Shown here piece after piece: positions 21,835-32,649 of a stretch of DNA of 64,000 nucleotides. The DNA comes from Escallonia rubra. Taxonomy: Eukaryota; Streptophyta; Magnoliopsida; Escalloniales; Escalloniaceae. Under the pieces are notes generated by a model. That model searched no databases, had not been told where the DNA came from, and saw only the letters and a program-made list of their open reading frames with translations. The DNA is taken from assembly GCA_033065855.1 (NCBI GenBank), contig JAVXUO010001786.1, positions 1 to 64,000 of the forward strand, in the 5' to 3' direction. Position 1 is the stretch's first letter, and the number at the start of each line of letters is the position of its first letter. Made by a program: the position numbers and the translations under genes.

Positions 21835-24030
21835 CATTCTGATGCCAAGGAAAGTGGGTTCGTACCTACGTGGAGGTGCCATAAGGAATGCAGTCCGAGT
21901 CAGATGCTAAGTATGTTGATGTAGGACACAACAAGGGTGGAACAAGGGCAGAGACCAAGGGCTTCCCAGACAGAGCTTGAGGGTGGCAGTGCTGCGAGGG
22001 CGATAACGCAAGATGAATACATGACGACAGTCACAGTCCTATGCTTAGGTCCAGAGTCAAGGTCCTGTATGTTTCTCTCTCTAGGATTCTAGAGTGAGAA
22101 AGTGAAAATGTGAGAGTCTTCCGTAAATATTTTTCCCAAATGAATTCTCAAGACCTCTATTTATAGAGATTGAGATGATGATGTCATTAACCGACACGGG
22201 GCACTCCCCGAGAGTGACACGTCACCGGGTGCTCCACGGGTGCCGGTGCTCCACGGACTGTCGGATTGCATATTCACCCAGCCTGCTTCGCACAGCGTCG
22301 CTCTGTCTGTCTGGAAAGACTGGCTCCCACAGCGTCAGTGTGGCCAGAGAACCCCCTTGATCTAGCCTCCAATCCAAGCCCTTACAGAGTCCTACAGGCC
22401 TGGCAGTGGTGGGGAAGACCCGACGCCCAACTGCCAGGTGAACTAGGCGCGATGCCCTTCGAAGACCTGCTCCTGTCTCGAAGTGACCTGGGGGTCATAG
22501 TCCCTAGGGGTGCCGACGCAAGCCCCCAGTGCCAGAGCACGTAGGCCAGTCACGCAGGCACCCTGATGGAGATAGTGTCCCGAAGGAGTCACCTATTCCG
22601 CAGGCCGAGGTAGCATCCCAGAGGAGACACCTGGCCGGCCAAGGTAGCATCTCAGAGGAGCCGTCTACCTGGCAGAAAGGGAGTCTTCGTGCCGAAGCAC
22701 TTGGAGCTCCCTGGCAGAGATAGTGTCCCGGAGGAGTCGCCTATCCCCGCGGGTGAGTCCTTGTGCTGGAGCACTTAGAGCGAGTCAAGGTAGCATCCCG
22801 GAGGAGCCGTCTACCCGACTGGCCGAGGTAGCATCCCGGAGGAGCCGTCTACCTGGCGGAAGGGGATTTGAAGAGCTCCCTGGCGGAGATAGTGTCCCAG
22901 AGGAGTCGCCTATCCCCGCGGGTGAGTCCTTGTGCCGGACCACTCGGAGCATGTCAAGGTAGCATCCCAAAGGATCCGTCTACCCAACTGGCCGAGGTAG
23001 CATCCCGGAGGAGCCGTCTACCTGGCGGAAGGGGAGTTGAAGAGCTCCATGGCGGAGATAGTGTCCCGGAGGAGTCGTATATCCCTGCGGGTAAGTCCTT
23101 GTGCCGGAGCACTCGGAGCGTGTCAAGGTAGCATACCGGAGAAGCCGTCTACCCGACTGGCCGAGATAGCATCTCGGAGGAGCCGTCTACCTGGCAGAAG
23201 GGGAGTTGAAGAGCTCCATGGCGGAGATAGTATCCCGGAGGAGTCGCCTATCCCCGCGGGTGATGTATACTCCGGAGAGTGGGTCGAAGCATGTTCCATG
23301 ACCAAGGCAAGGTGTACATGGTGTGGTGAATGAGTGTGGTGCCCGGGGGGCATGTAACATGATTGTGGCGCATGGGCGCGATGAAGTGAGTATGGTGCCA
23401 GGGGCACGGTAGTGTGACAGAGAGCCTGGGGGCACGGTAGTGTGACAGAGAGCCTGGGGGCACGGCTGTATCAGCGGCGCGGCGGAGTGTTGAAGTGCGA
23501 CGCCCGGACGCCGGCGACGGGGTTATGGAGGTGTGTCCGGGCGACAGGGTCGCGGAGTTGTGTCCGGGCGACGGGGGTCGCGGAGTTGTGTCCGAGTTAT
23601 GTATGGTCCCTTGAAGAGAATTGAAGGTGTTAAGTATGGAGACCAAATGCCAACCCTTAGGGGGAGGCCAAGCCCAACGCCAAGGGAAGGCCGAGGACGA
23701 CCCTCAAGGGGAGGCCGACCCCAAGGGGAAGGCCAAGGCCGAGGCCGACCCCAAGGGGAAGACCAAGGCCAACTTCCTTGGGCAAGTGCCATGGTGCGCC
23801 GGTGGGCGACATGCGAAGTGCGACGGTCAAAGTGTCATGTGGCTTTGCGCGAAAATGAGCTTCTTAGTGACGAAGTAACGTAATGAAAGTGAGAAGTGCA
23901 CGTGACTTGAGCGTGCATGCTTTGACCGGTTATGAGCGTTGAAAATGACTGTTGCTTGTGCGGATGTGTCATGGAAAATGGGACCCCAGTGGGCCTTTGG
24001 GTGCGACCAGAATAGGTTGGGAACACATTC
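21835..24030 (-). mobile_element. Solo LTR of the element 3 family inside the LINE, TSD CATTC
   Basis: An LTR of 2,186 bp at 21,840-24,025, read on the - strand from TGTTCCCAACC to GGCATCA. It is flanked by perfect 5-bp direct repeats CATTC at 21,835-21,839 and 24,026-24,030. Removing it restores the LINE endonuclease text. It shares both ends and the TATA area (TATAAATA on the - strand at 22,165-22,158) with the LTR at 46,969-48,764. A solo LTR with one target duplication is what recombination between two LTRs leaves. Confidence 0.88.
22590..23270. repeat. Tandem array of about 170 bp inside the solo LTR
   Basis: GTCAAGGTAGCAT occurs at 22,783, 22,953 and 23,122, spacing 169-170 bp, with partial copies either side. 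Non-coding. The array is not found in this form in the other copy of the LTR, so the array may have grown after the copies split. Confidence 0.85.
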
Positions 24031-27000
24031 TCACCCCCTTTCTTTAGTGATTAATCTGGGCATCCACTGTTCTGATCATACTCCTTTGTTGATTAACACA
24101 TCCCAACTGCAGGTGTTTGGTAAGCAGCCATTTCCCTTTGAAGCCTTATGGCTCAAATTCCGCATGACAAAGCATCTATTGGCCTTGCCTTGGCGTACTC
24201 CCATTGTCGGTTCTCGTCTTTTCCAAGTGCTTGCCAAGTTTGATTGATTTCGACAAATAATCATGCAATGGAATCGACATAGGTGGACTAATATTCCGCA
24301 ACACATCAACGAGTTGCATGAACAATTACTCAACGTCCAAACTCTATTACCCTATCACCCTGAGCTTGCTAGGGAAGATTTTTAGTTGCGCTCCTCCTTA
24401 GATCGGTTATTAGTGTGTGTGGAGCTGTACTGGGCTCAACGGGCGCATAAACCTCAGTTAGAGCTTTGGGATCGTAATACTAAGTTCTTCCACACCTCTA
24501 CGATCATAAGGCGCAAAAGGAATTACATCTCCTCTTTAAAGAATGCTCAAGGCATACTGTGTGATTCGGAAGAGGAAATTAAAGGTATCCTCACACAACA
24601 TTTCCAGGCGGTGTATTCCTCGCCGGCTCAATCTAGCCAATCGAGAACCTCCCTTCCTCATTTAAGTCATCATCTATGTGAGGCTCAGGTAGCGTCTCTA
24701 TCGCACCCATTCACAGCCATTGAGGTTTGGAAAGCCGTTTTTCAAATTGGTGGTCTTAAGACGCCGGGACCTGATGGTATTTCGGCGATTGTCTACCATC
24801 AATGCTGGGATATTTTAGGGCAGGATATCACGGCGGCGTTGTTATCATTCCTTAATTCGGGGTTTTTACTTCGTGCGGTTAATCGGACTTACATTACCTT
24901 GATTGCAAAGACTGAAAACCCTCAGGTGGCAGCTGATTTCTGACCTATTAGTTTATGTAATGTCATGTACAAGATCATCTCTAAGGTCTTAGTTAATCGC
25001 ATCAAACCGCTCTGCGTAAGTCCGATTTGTTGCTGGCCGCTTGCTCTCTGATAATGTTATAATTGCTCAGGAGTTAACAGATAGGGTCCGGAAACAAAAA
25101 CGTGGGAATGTGTATTTGACGGGACTTAAGATGGATATGAGTAAAGCGTATGACCGCCTATGGTGGGACTTTTTGGAAGGCGTGCTTAACCAATTTCACT
25201 ATCCAACACATTTGGTGCGATTAATCATGCAATGTGTTACAACGGTATCCTATTCGGTTTTGGTAAATGGCAGGATTTCCCAGCATTTTCAGCCGTCTTG
25301 TGGTATTCGACAAGGAGACCCCTTATCCCCCTTTTTATTTATCATGTGTTCGGAAGTTTTGTCGGCTCAGCTAAGGAATGCAGAAGCTGGTGCATTAATT
25401 AGAGGAATTAATGCTGGTCGCTCTTCTCCCTCTGTCACACATTTGATGTACGCTGATGACATCTTCTTGTTCTTCCACTTGACCCTTGAGGCAATGGCAA
25501 CATTGTATTCCATTTTATAGTCCTACTGTATTGAATCGGGTCAAAAAGTAAATTGGAGTAAATCAAGCCTTTTTGTTAGTCCTAATACACCGTTACATTT
25601 ACAGGCTCACTTCCGACAACTTTTTCACTACCAAGCTGAGTTAGGCCTAGGCAAGTATTTGGGGGTCCAACTTGATAAGGGTGCTTCACGAAGAGACTCC
25701 GGTGAAAGGACAATTCTCCTCTATATGGCGAAGTATTTTGGTGGGTAGACATTTGGTGCAACAAGGTTTACGGTGGATCGTGGGTAATGTAAAAGCCATC
25801 TCAATTTGGACTGATTATTGGCTTCCAGGAGTCACCCCCTCTAAATTGCTGGAATATAGACCACATGAATCCGGCTATATGTATGTTTCCCAACTTTTTT
25901 GCTTGGACACCTTAGTGTGGGACCCCGGTATTCTGCGATCCCTATTTCCTATGCCTATAGTGAGACATATTCTTAATATTTATCCTTCCCATGAAGGCAT
26001 GGAGGATTCACAAGAGTGGGTCGGTACTAATGATGGTGATTTTTCAGTTAAGTCGACTTATGCTATTCGGGCCTTACAGGGGGTGCAACCTTCTTCTTTT
26101 GGCTTGAGCCGTATGGCCAAGAAAACCCCACGGGCAATTTGGCGGCGCCTTTGGAAACTTCATTTTCCAGTCAAGATTTTAACCTTTTTATGGCAGTTTT
26201 TACATAATCGCTTGCCCTTAAGGGATGCCCTTCTTCGTAAAAAGTGTCCAACCCCAGCGGAGTGCCCGCTTTGTTCTTTATCCCCGGAAAACATTAGTCA
26301 TTTATTTTTTCATTGTGAACAGGTGCGTGGCATCTGGTTTGCTCTACCCATCGGTATTACCTTTCATCAACTCCCACATATTGAAGCGCCGGATTGGGTA
26401 CGACATTGGGTTTCTAAACCGTTGTTACGGAATCCTCATTTACTCTGAAGTTTTTTGTGGATAGCGGTAACGCTTTGGTCTATTTGGAAGGGACGGAATA
26501 ATGGTATTTTTCGTCAAGCGGTCTTCTCGCTTTATGACCTTTTGTACCAGATACGAATGCTTGTTCAGGAAATCTCTCTTACTCTTTCCTTTTTGAGGAA
26601 ATCACAGATTCCTCAGAACCTTGCAGCTCGACAAAAAATTTCTTGCTCAGCTTTGGGCAATCCCTCTCAGTGTTACCTAGTGACAGTTTTTAAAGGGCAA
26701 GCTTTACAATCCGGTTTTGGCATGGTCACGCTCAATGATGACGCGCAACCTTTGGGTCTGCTTATGCAATCGCTTTATGCGGCGGATGATAGCTCTTTTT
26801 ATGGCTTAGCCTTGCTTTAGTCTCTTATTTGGTTGCTTTCACATCATTTATTACATTTACATATCTATCTTGCTAATCATCAGTTGCTTGTACAGATGTT
26901 GGATGACTGCTACATCCCGCCACATGTTGCCACTATCTTTTTTTATTTATGTAAAATTAGTCAGGAAGCACATTCTGTACATATTTCGCGTGTCGAAGAT

Positions 27001-27110
27001 AAGCAGCTTCGCGTGTCGAAGATAAGCAGCAGGATCTTGCATTTGGCTTGGTGTATCAAACGGCGCATGCACACCTGAAGAAGAAATGAAACAAAAAAGA
27101 AAAGAGAGTG

Positions 27111-28284
27111 GGCGGCACAACGATAGCCCGCGACGGTGCACCTGCGAAAGCCTCGACAAATGCCGAAGGTGATTGCTGCCAGCCCCTACAGCCGGTACTT
27201 CTCTACATAATGGTTGTATCAAGCGGTGATGCCGCTGGCACCAGCCTCAGCCAACGCCGGCGTTGACAGCCAGTACACTAGCAGCCTACGACATGTGGGT
27301 GAACCAATTCCACCGCAAGGCCCAGTTGTAACGATGGAGGTCGGGCATGTCAACCGTGGCAACAGCGTCGGCGACAGTCGCGGTCGAGTACGCGGCGGTG
27401 GGTATAGCTCGGGCTTCGGCGAACGCCGGCGGCGGCGACATGTCCATTTCTAAGGCCAACAACGACCGTGACGAACACTGGCGATAGAGAGAGCGACCAA
27501 TTGGTACAGCCACAGTGGACGCCGACGACATGGGAGCAAAGCTCGGCAGCCCCAGCGAACAACGACGGCGGAAGGATGGAAACGGATGACCCAGCGGCGA
27601 TCGAAGCAGATATTGGTGGCGGTCAGAACTATCAGGCCTTGGCGGCAAAAATTTAGGCCAGAACGTGGCCGATACCGAAAAATATGGCGCCCCTCCCTGT
27701 GCTGTAGCCGCTCCATCAAAGAACCAACGGCATTCCCATCAGCAACAAGAGCCAACACCATGCCAGTGGTGGCCTCGACGAATCCGGTAGAGTGAGGAGT
27801 GACCAGATCTCGCTGACTCAACAGCGTTGGCGTCAACAAAGCTGGCGGCGGCGATGGAAAATCGGTTTGGGCAGTAGCATCAATGGATGCCCGCGATGCT
27901 GTAAACGGCCAGCTTGCGACGACGTTGCTCTAGGTTCGAGCGTGGCTGATTGCTTGATCTCTTCAAACATGTGGGGGTCTGCGGAGACATGAACATGCGC
28001 CGCCACCAAAGCTGTTTGGTACATGGAATTCGTGCACCTGTTGATCACCAAGGTGTTCCGGATTAAATCACAGCTGTCGACGCGCAGTACTTTGCGGTTC
28101 GAGGCTCGCTGTATAAAGGCATCAAACCCTAAGCAGACAGGGCAATGAGCCTTGGGTCGGCGCCAACTTCATGGATAAAGCCCATGCCATATAATGAAAA
28201 AATATATATATATATTCGGAACAAGACGACATTGTGCCCGTTGACCGAGGCACTCACATAATCAACGAGCTTGTTAATCACCAC
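27111..28284. other. GC-rich region without a recognised gene
   Basis: Rich in CGGCG-type triplets from about 27,120 to 27,860, with open frames on both strands but no domain I recognise. The flanks 28,050-28,200 and 28,960-29,040 contain phrases like 'aaaccctaa' and a short (AT) run. It could be sequence captured by element 2 or an exon-like fragment. I would not name it. Confidence 0.35.
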
Positions 28285-28947
28285 CAGGGGCGGACCTCCC
28301 CCATGACCGTTGGGGGGGGGGGGGGGGGGGCACGGCACCCCTCATTTTTTTGGTAATCCCTTTCAGTTTTTTGAGTAATGAATAAATATATTTTAAATAT
28401 ATAAAATATTTATGAAAAAGCTACTATATTGTAGCATTAATTTGTTAAGATTTCGTTTTGTTGTGTTCTTTATTCTTTGTACTTTGTCATAGTCTTTGTT
28501 TTTATCTTTGTAATTGTCATTTTCTTATTCTATCATAAATTCTAAATCTCTGTATTATAAAAGGACAAGAATAAAATAAGGTTAGTTATTTTTATTATTT
28601 TAAATTCTTATAATTTGTTAACTTATACGTGATTAACGTACTCATACAATTGATAATCACATTAGTAATATATTTATAGAGTAAGTTAAGTTTTTTTCAT
28701 GCGAAATTAGTAATTTATTGTTGACTATCCATTAAATAAATAACTATGCATAATCGAAATATATTATTAGTAGTCAAATTGAGTAAATTATTTTGCATTT
28801 AATGTGTTCAATAGTGATGCTATTATAATGTGTTTTTGATTAGTCATATTTTATATGAACTTAAAGATTTTGAATTCTTTGATGTAGGCTATGATTTTTT
28901 TTTGGCACCCCCCAATTAGATTTTCTGGATCCGCCCTTGATCACCCC
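28277..28947. mobile_element. Short non-autonomous hAT-like element with 8-bp TSD
   Basis: Element 28,285-28,939, 655 bp. Left end CAGGGGCGGACC; right end, inverted, CAAGGGCGGATCC. Target duplications are ATCACCAC (28,277-28,284) and ATCACCCC (28,940-28,947), 8 bp with one change, the length expected for hAT. The inside is AT-rich and non-coding except for a run of about 19 G near 28,312-28,330. No transposase. Confidence 0.85.
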
Positions 28948-29209
28948 AGTTTTTGTTAGAGTGTCACAGCCGTCGAGACCGTGTAGCTTGTGGGTTGAGA
29001 TTACTTCATAAAAGCATAAAACCCTAAAGATCCATGGACGACAAGCGCTGAGCAAGTGAGTCGATGCCGATTTCATTGGTGGGGGAGCAATCAAAATAAT
29101 TTTCTTGTCCAAAAAAAAAAGAAAAAGAGAGAGAGAGAGACAGATACTTCATGCCTTGCACGATAACCAACAAAAAGAGTACCGCACAAGTCTTGAAGTG
29201 GGGGCAATT
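28948..29209. other. 3' internal end of element 2
   Basis: Non-coding stretch leading to the purine tract AGTGGGGGCAATT directly before the right LTR. It contains a short (GA)n run near 29,127-29,142. No gene. Confidence 0.5.
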
Positions 29210-30206
29210 TGTAGACACCAAAAAATTATTTTACTAGTCAACAGTAAATAATTTAGTGTCTAGTCAATTATTCACCGCCGCAAAAAATACGGGTCAAGAT
29301 ACGGACTTGGGGCCAAGCAAAAGAACGGGCTCGAACCAAAGTTAAATTTGAAGAATCAGTCCAGATGAAATTATGCGGTCCAGCCCATGGTCTTGTTACC
29401 AGAAAAAGTCAAATTTCACTAAAATCATTCCCAAAATTAAATGGAGACAAATATCTATTTAATTGGTCAAATCAGATGATTAAGGGGACAAAAATCTCCT
29501 TAATTACAAAGTCAAAACTCAAATTACGGGTTTTCCAAATTTAAGCCTCCCATCTTGCCTATAAATAAAAGGCTTGAGGTAGACAAGGGACACACAGAGG
29601 GTCTCCGCATCAAAGCCAAAGCTCCGCCGAAACTTTGTCGTCTCCCATGTTGTGCTTCATTTAAAGAACAATACGTAGTAAATTAGTGCCGTTCTTTAAT
29701 CGAGCACCTCACCTCTGACACACGAAGTCCTCGCAAATAAGCTAGTACTCTGCCGGAAATTCTGTGCAAGCACATCATCCTCGAGAATTACGCTCCACTT
29801 GAAGAACAATGCGCACTAGTTTAGTGACGTTCTTCAATCGAGCATTCTCAACAACAAAGAGTAAATCTCTCTCTGATTCTAAATATCAAAGGAGATTCAC
29901 CTTTAACCTGGGTGATTCCACAAGTCAAGAATTGCCGCCTTGTTTGGGATAAAGCTTCGAAGCCCTCGAGCAATTACCACTTCGACGATCTTTCAACCGT
30001 GAAGATTGAAGAAGCCGAAATCCACTTTTTAAGATCAAGATATTTTAGCCCTTGGATTGTGACCGAACTCGAGATCGAATCAGATGATTTTACATTTATT
30101 GTGTAAAAATCACAGAGTGGTGTAACCTATAGTTTAAATTTGATAAATTGAATTTGGTGCAATTATTTCTTGTCTCGCAGATTTAGACACGAAATTTGTG
30201 TGTACA
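29210..30206 (+). repeat. 3' LTR of element 2
   Basis: 997 bp, same ends as the left copy. TATA box TATAAATA at 29,560-29,567. Small length differences are a 3-bp gap and insertions of 4-5 bp near short repeats. The flanking CCCAT is at 30,207-30,211. Confidence 0.92.
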
Positions 30207-32600
30207 CCCATTACCTTCAATAAGGAAGTACTCATTCGATATCAACCAGGCAAATCAGAGTACTCATTCGCCTATCTGTTGAAGACAAACTTCTTTCAAC
30301 TCCAAAAGCCCTCTCGGGGCATCTAAGGATAAAAGAGTTAAATTTTATAAGTGGCAAAATACGATTAGCCATGAACTAACAATTGTGTTGTATTTCAAAA
30401 TGCTTTAGAGGATCAAATCGAAGCGGAAATGTTGAAGTTCATGGACAAAGGCAAAGAAGTAAAGGAGGTTGATAGCGACACATTTCTAGAAATGGCTAGT
30501 GGCATCAACATGGTGTTTGCCAATTGTAATCATGTGGAAGAGTTGAGTGACGGTAGCAGTTCAGAGCAAGACAATTTCAAGGAGAGAAAGCCATTAGAAA
30601 GAAACATCCACAACAGAGTAAAAGAAAAAGGGAAGATCATGTGAGCTGATGAGGAGTCTAACGCTAGCAGAAGTCATGTGTTCTCAAGGCTCGGGACTTC
30701 AGTGTCGAAGATAGGACTAGGTGGTGAACTAGTGTGTCAAAGTTGTGGTTCACTGGTCGAATGGTCAAAAGGAATATGGCGATGGGAAACAGGGAATGAA
30801 GAATGTGTATCTGAAAAGAAAGCTACGGGAAGATCGTGAAAAGAAACGATAAGAGCATAAAATTTTGTTCCGCCAAGTGTGAATTATTGATAGCCAGATT
30901 TGGCTAAACAAGATACTTACCAAAGTACTGCTGGATCAGGCCATTTGGGGACAGGAATAATGAAACCAAAGTTTGGGCCTTTTGATCCGAAGTATATGTT
31001 CAGGGGTAGCAAAAGGAGTAATGTCACGGCATCGGTTCCTCGGCCAGAAACCAAGGATGATCAAGCCAAAAATGCCACAAGACAACCAACGGCATGAAGT
31101 CGGGCAATAAAAATTTCCTCCCCCAAGGCCTTACTAAAACTTGAGCAGAACCAAGAAGAGGAGAGGTCAAAAGAAGTTTGCTACCATAACGAGGAAGCAA
31201 TTTTAGGAGAAGATGACCCAAGTTGATTGACAAAAATGGACATGAACGAGATAGCTAAATTGAAAAGGGACATGTGAAAGGGTTCCATAGAACCCCGAAG
31301 GTAAGTTAAAGTCTAAGATAGTGACAGGAACCCCCACCGCAGAGACACATCAAATACAATGATAAGGAAAGTGACATGGAACCCACCGAGTAGCCAGACC
31401 CATACGGCTATTGAGGAAACCATGAACAAAAGCAAATTAGAAGGTAGAACGATTAATTAGACGAAAGCTAGGAGGAGTCTATTCTTTGCAGATCACAAGG
31501 TCACGATCAATTGTAACATGTTGTTCATGTTACCTATGACATTTGAAGTAAAAAGGACAAGTATCATAAAACGAGGATGATGTGGAAGAAACCAGATCCC
31601 TAGCGCTAAGCAGCTTCGTTATGGATGAAAATAGAGATGCAATGAAAAGAAATAATGAACTCAACTCGAGAACATGGGGATTGTTATCGATAAACGAAAT
31701 AGGCCATTTTAACTAGGCCAAATCCTCAGAGGACCAAGCATTTGAAGAATTTTCATTAAAATGTTGATGGATAGCCAGCTCGTGGCTAGATTGTTAATTG
31801 ATAATGGTACGGTCGTTAACATCCTGCCTACAAGGATGTTGAGGAGGCTTTCCAAAAATGAAAAAGATTTAATCCCCTTCCAGATTATGGTACGTAATTT
31901 TGCTACAGGGGTATCTAGGCCAAAGGGATAGTGCCTATTGAGTTGACAGTCAGAAAGAAAATGAAGATGTCACCTTTCTTCGTACTCGATCAACTGTCTA
32001 GTATTAACCCTTTGCTTGGTAGAGATTAGATTCATGTCAACAGCTGCATACACTCCTCTCTCCATAAGTATTGACATTCTAGAGGGAAGATCAAGATGGA
32101 AAAAAGATTGTAGAGTTGGTATCGGCAGATGACAAGCCATTTTTGGCTAACTTCAATTGTGTGGAGGCAGGATTTTACCAGCAAAGAGTAGAGCCTTTGC
32201 AGATTGCTGACAATGAGGTAATAATGTGTGGGTAGAACCTGAGTTGGCTGAGGTCTACGGTCGACTAGATGTAGATATGCAAGGATGAAGTGGTTGGACG
32301 TGGTAACAGTAGGTCTTTGCTAAATAGATATCAAGTTGTTCTCAATTAATATATGCCAGGAAAAAAGTTTTAATAGAGAACAAGAGGAAGGAAGACCTTC
32401 TGTTTGAAACCATGAAGGCGGAGAAAGATACAATGGTATCGAAAAATTAGAGGCGCAACCAAAAATTGTCAAAGATTGGGATGCTAGCCCAAGCAAAGTG
32501 GAAACATGACAAGATGTCGTAATAGTCATGTTCCAGAAGCTAATGGTTTATGCTATGGTGAAAAGAATAGCAAACCTGTCCACTATTGATTGGGCATAAT
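30207..32600 (+). pseudogene. Fossil gag-protease region of element 1 (right part)
   Basis: Continues element 1 after element 2. A stretch at 30,429-30,644 resembles the gag end of Tat-type elements (KEVKEVDSDTFLEMAS). At about 31,760-32,040 a retroviral-type aspartic protease region is visible, with LVARLLIDNGTVVNILP. The region is broken in many places. It stops before any reverse transcriptase, at the edge of element 4. Confidence 0.65.
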
Positions 32601-32649
32601 GTATTGTTGGGTTCATGATCTGGTTGTCCATTTCAAGATAAGCACTAAG

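Larger units (their letters stand above)
21260..27110 (+). mobile_element. L1-type LINE, decayed, split by a solo LTR
   Basis: ORF2 in + orientation. The AP-endonuclease part starts near its normal beginning (IRRHSPDIIFWMKTK at 21,287) and includes LLLYGDFNQV. It is interrupted at 21,840-24,025 and resumes with CSDHTPLLI. Reverse transcriptase follows (TPGPDGISA, KMDMSKAYDRLWWDF, IRQGDPLSPFLF, LMYADDIF), then a Cys/His region (CPTPAECPLC...HLFFHC) and an RNase H-like end to about 27,078, then an A-rich stretch that may be the tail. The 5' end is truncated. In-frame stops occur near 24,383, 24,944 (CGA to TGA type), 25,518, 26,446 and 26,818. There is a frameshift near 25,020 and probably an internal loss near 25,672. 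A 22-bp direct repeat lies at about 26,985-27,030. Not active. Confidence 0.88.
15634..30206 (+). mobile_element. Element 2: gag-only LTR element (TR-GAG/LARD-like) with later insertions
   Basis: LTRs of 990 and 997 bp (15,634-16,623 and 29,210-30,206) start TGTAGACACC and end TGTGTACA. They differ at about 5% of positions by eye, so the insertion is much younger than element 1. The 5-bp flanks are CCCGT (left) and CCCAT (right), a target duplication with one change. A PBS-like TTTGGCACGCCCGGTGGG follows the left LTR and a purine tract (AGTGGGGGCAA) precedes the right LTR. Its own content is a gag gene and two short tandem arrays. The integrase at 19,040-20,566 belongs to a different lineage and is cargo. 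The structure fits gag-bearing non-autonomous elements that use another element's pol. Confidence 0.8.

Noticed and set aside
27214-27839. Host gene exons in the GC-rich stretch
   Set aside because: Open frames overlap on both strands and show no recognisable domain or consistent splice sites.
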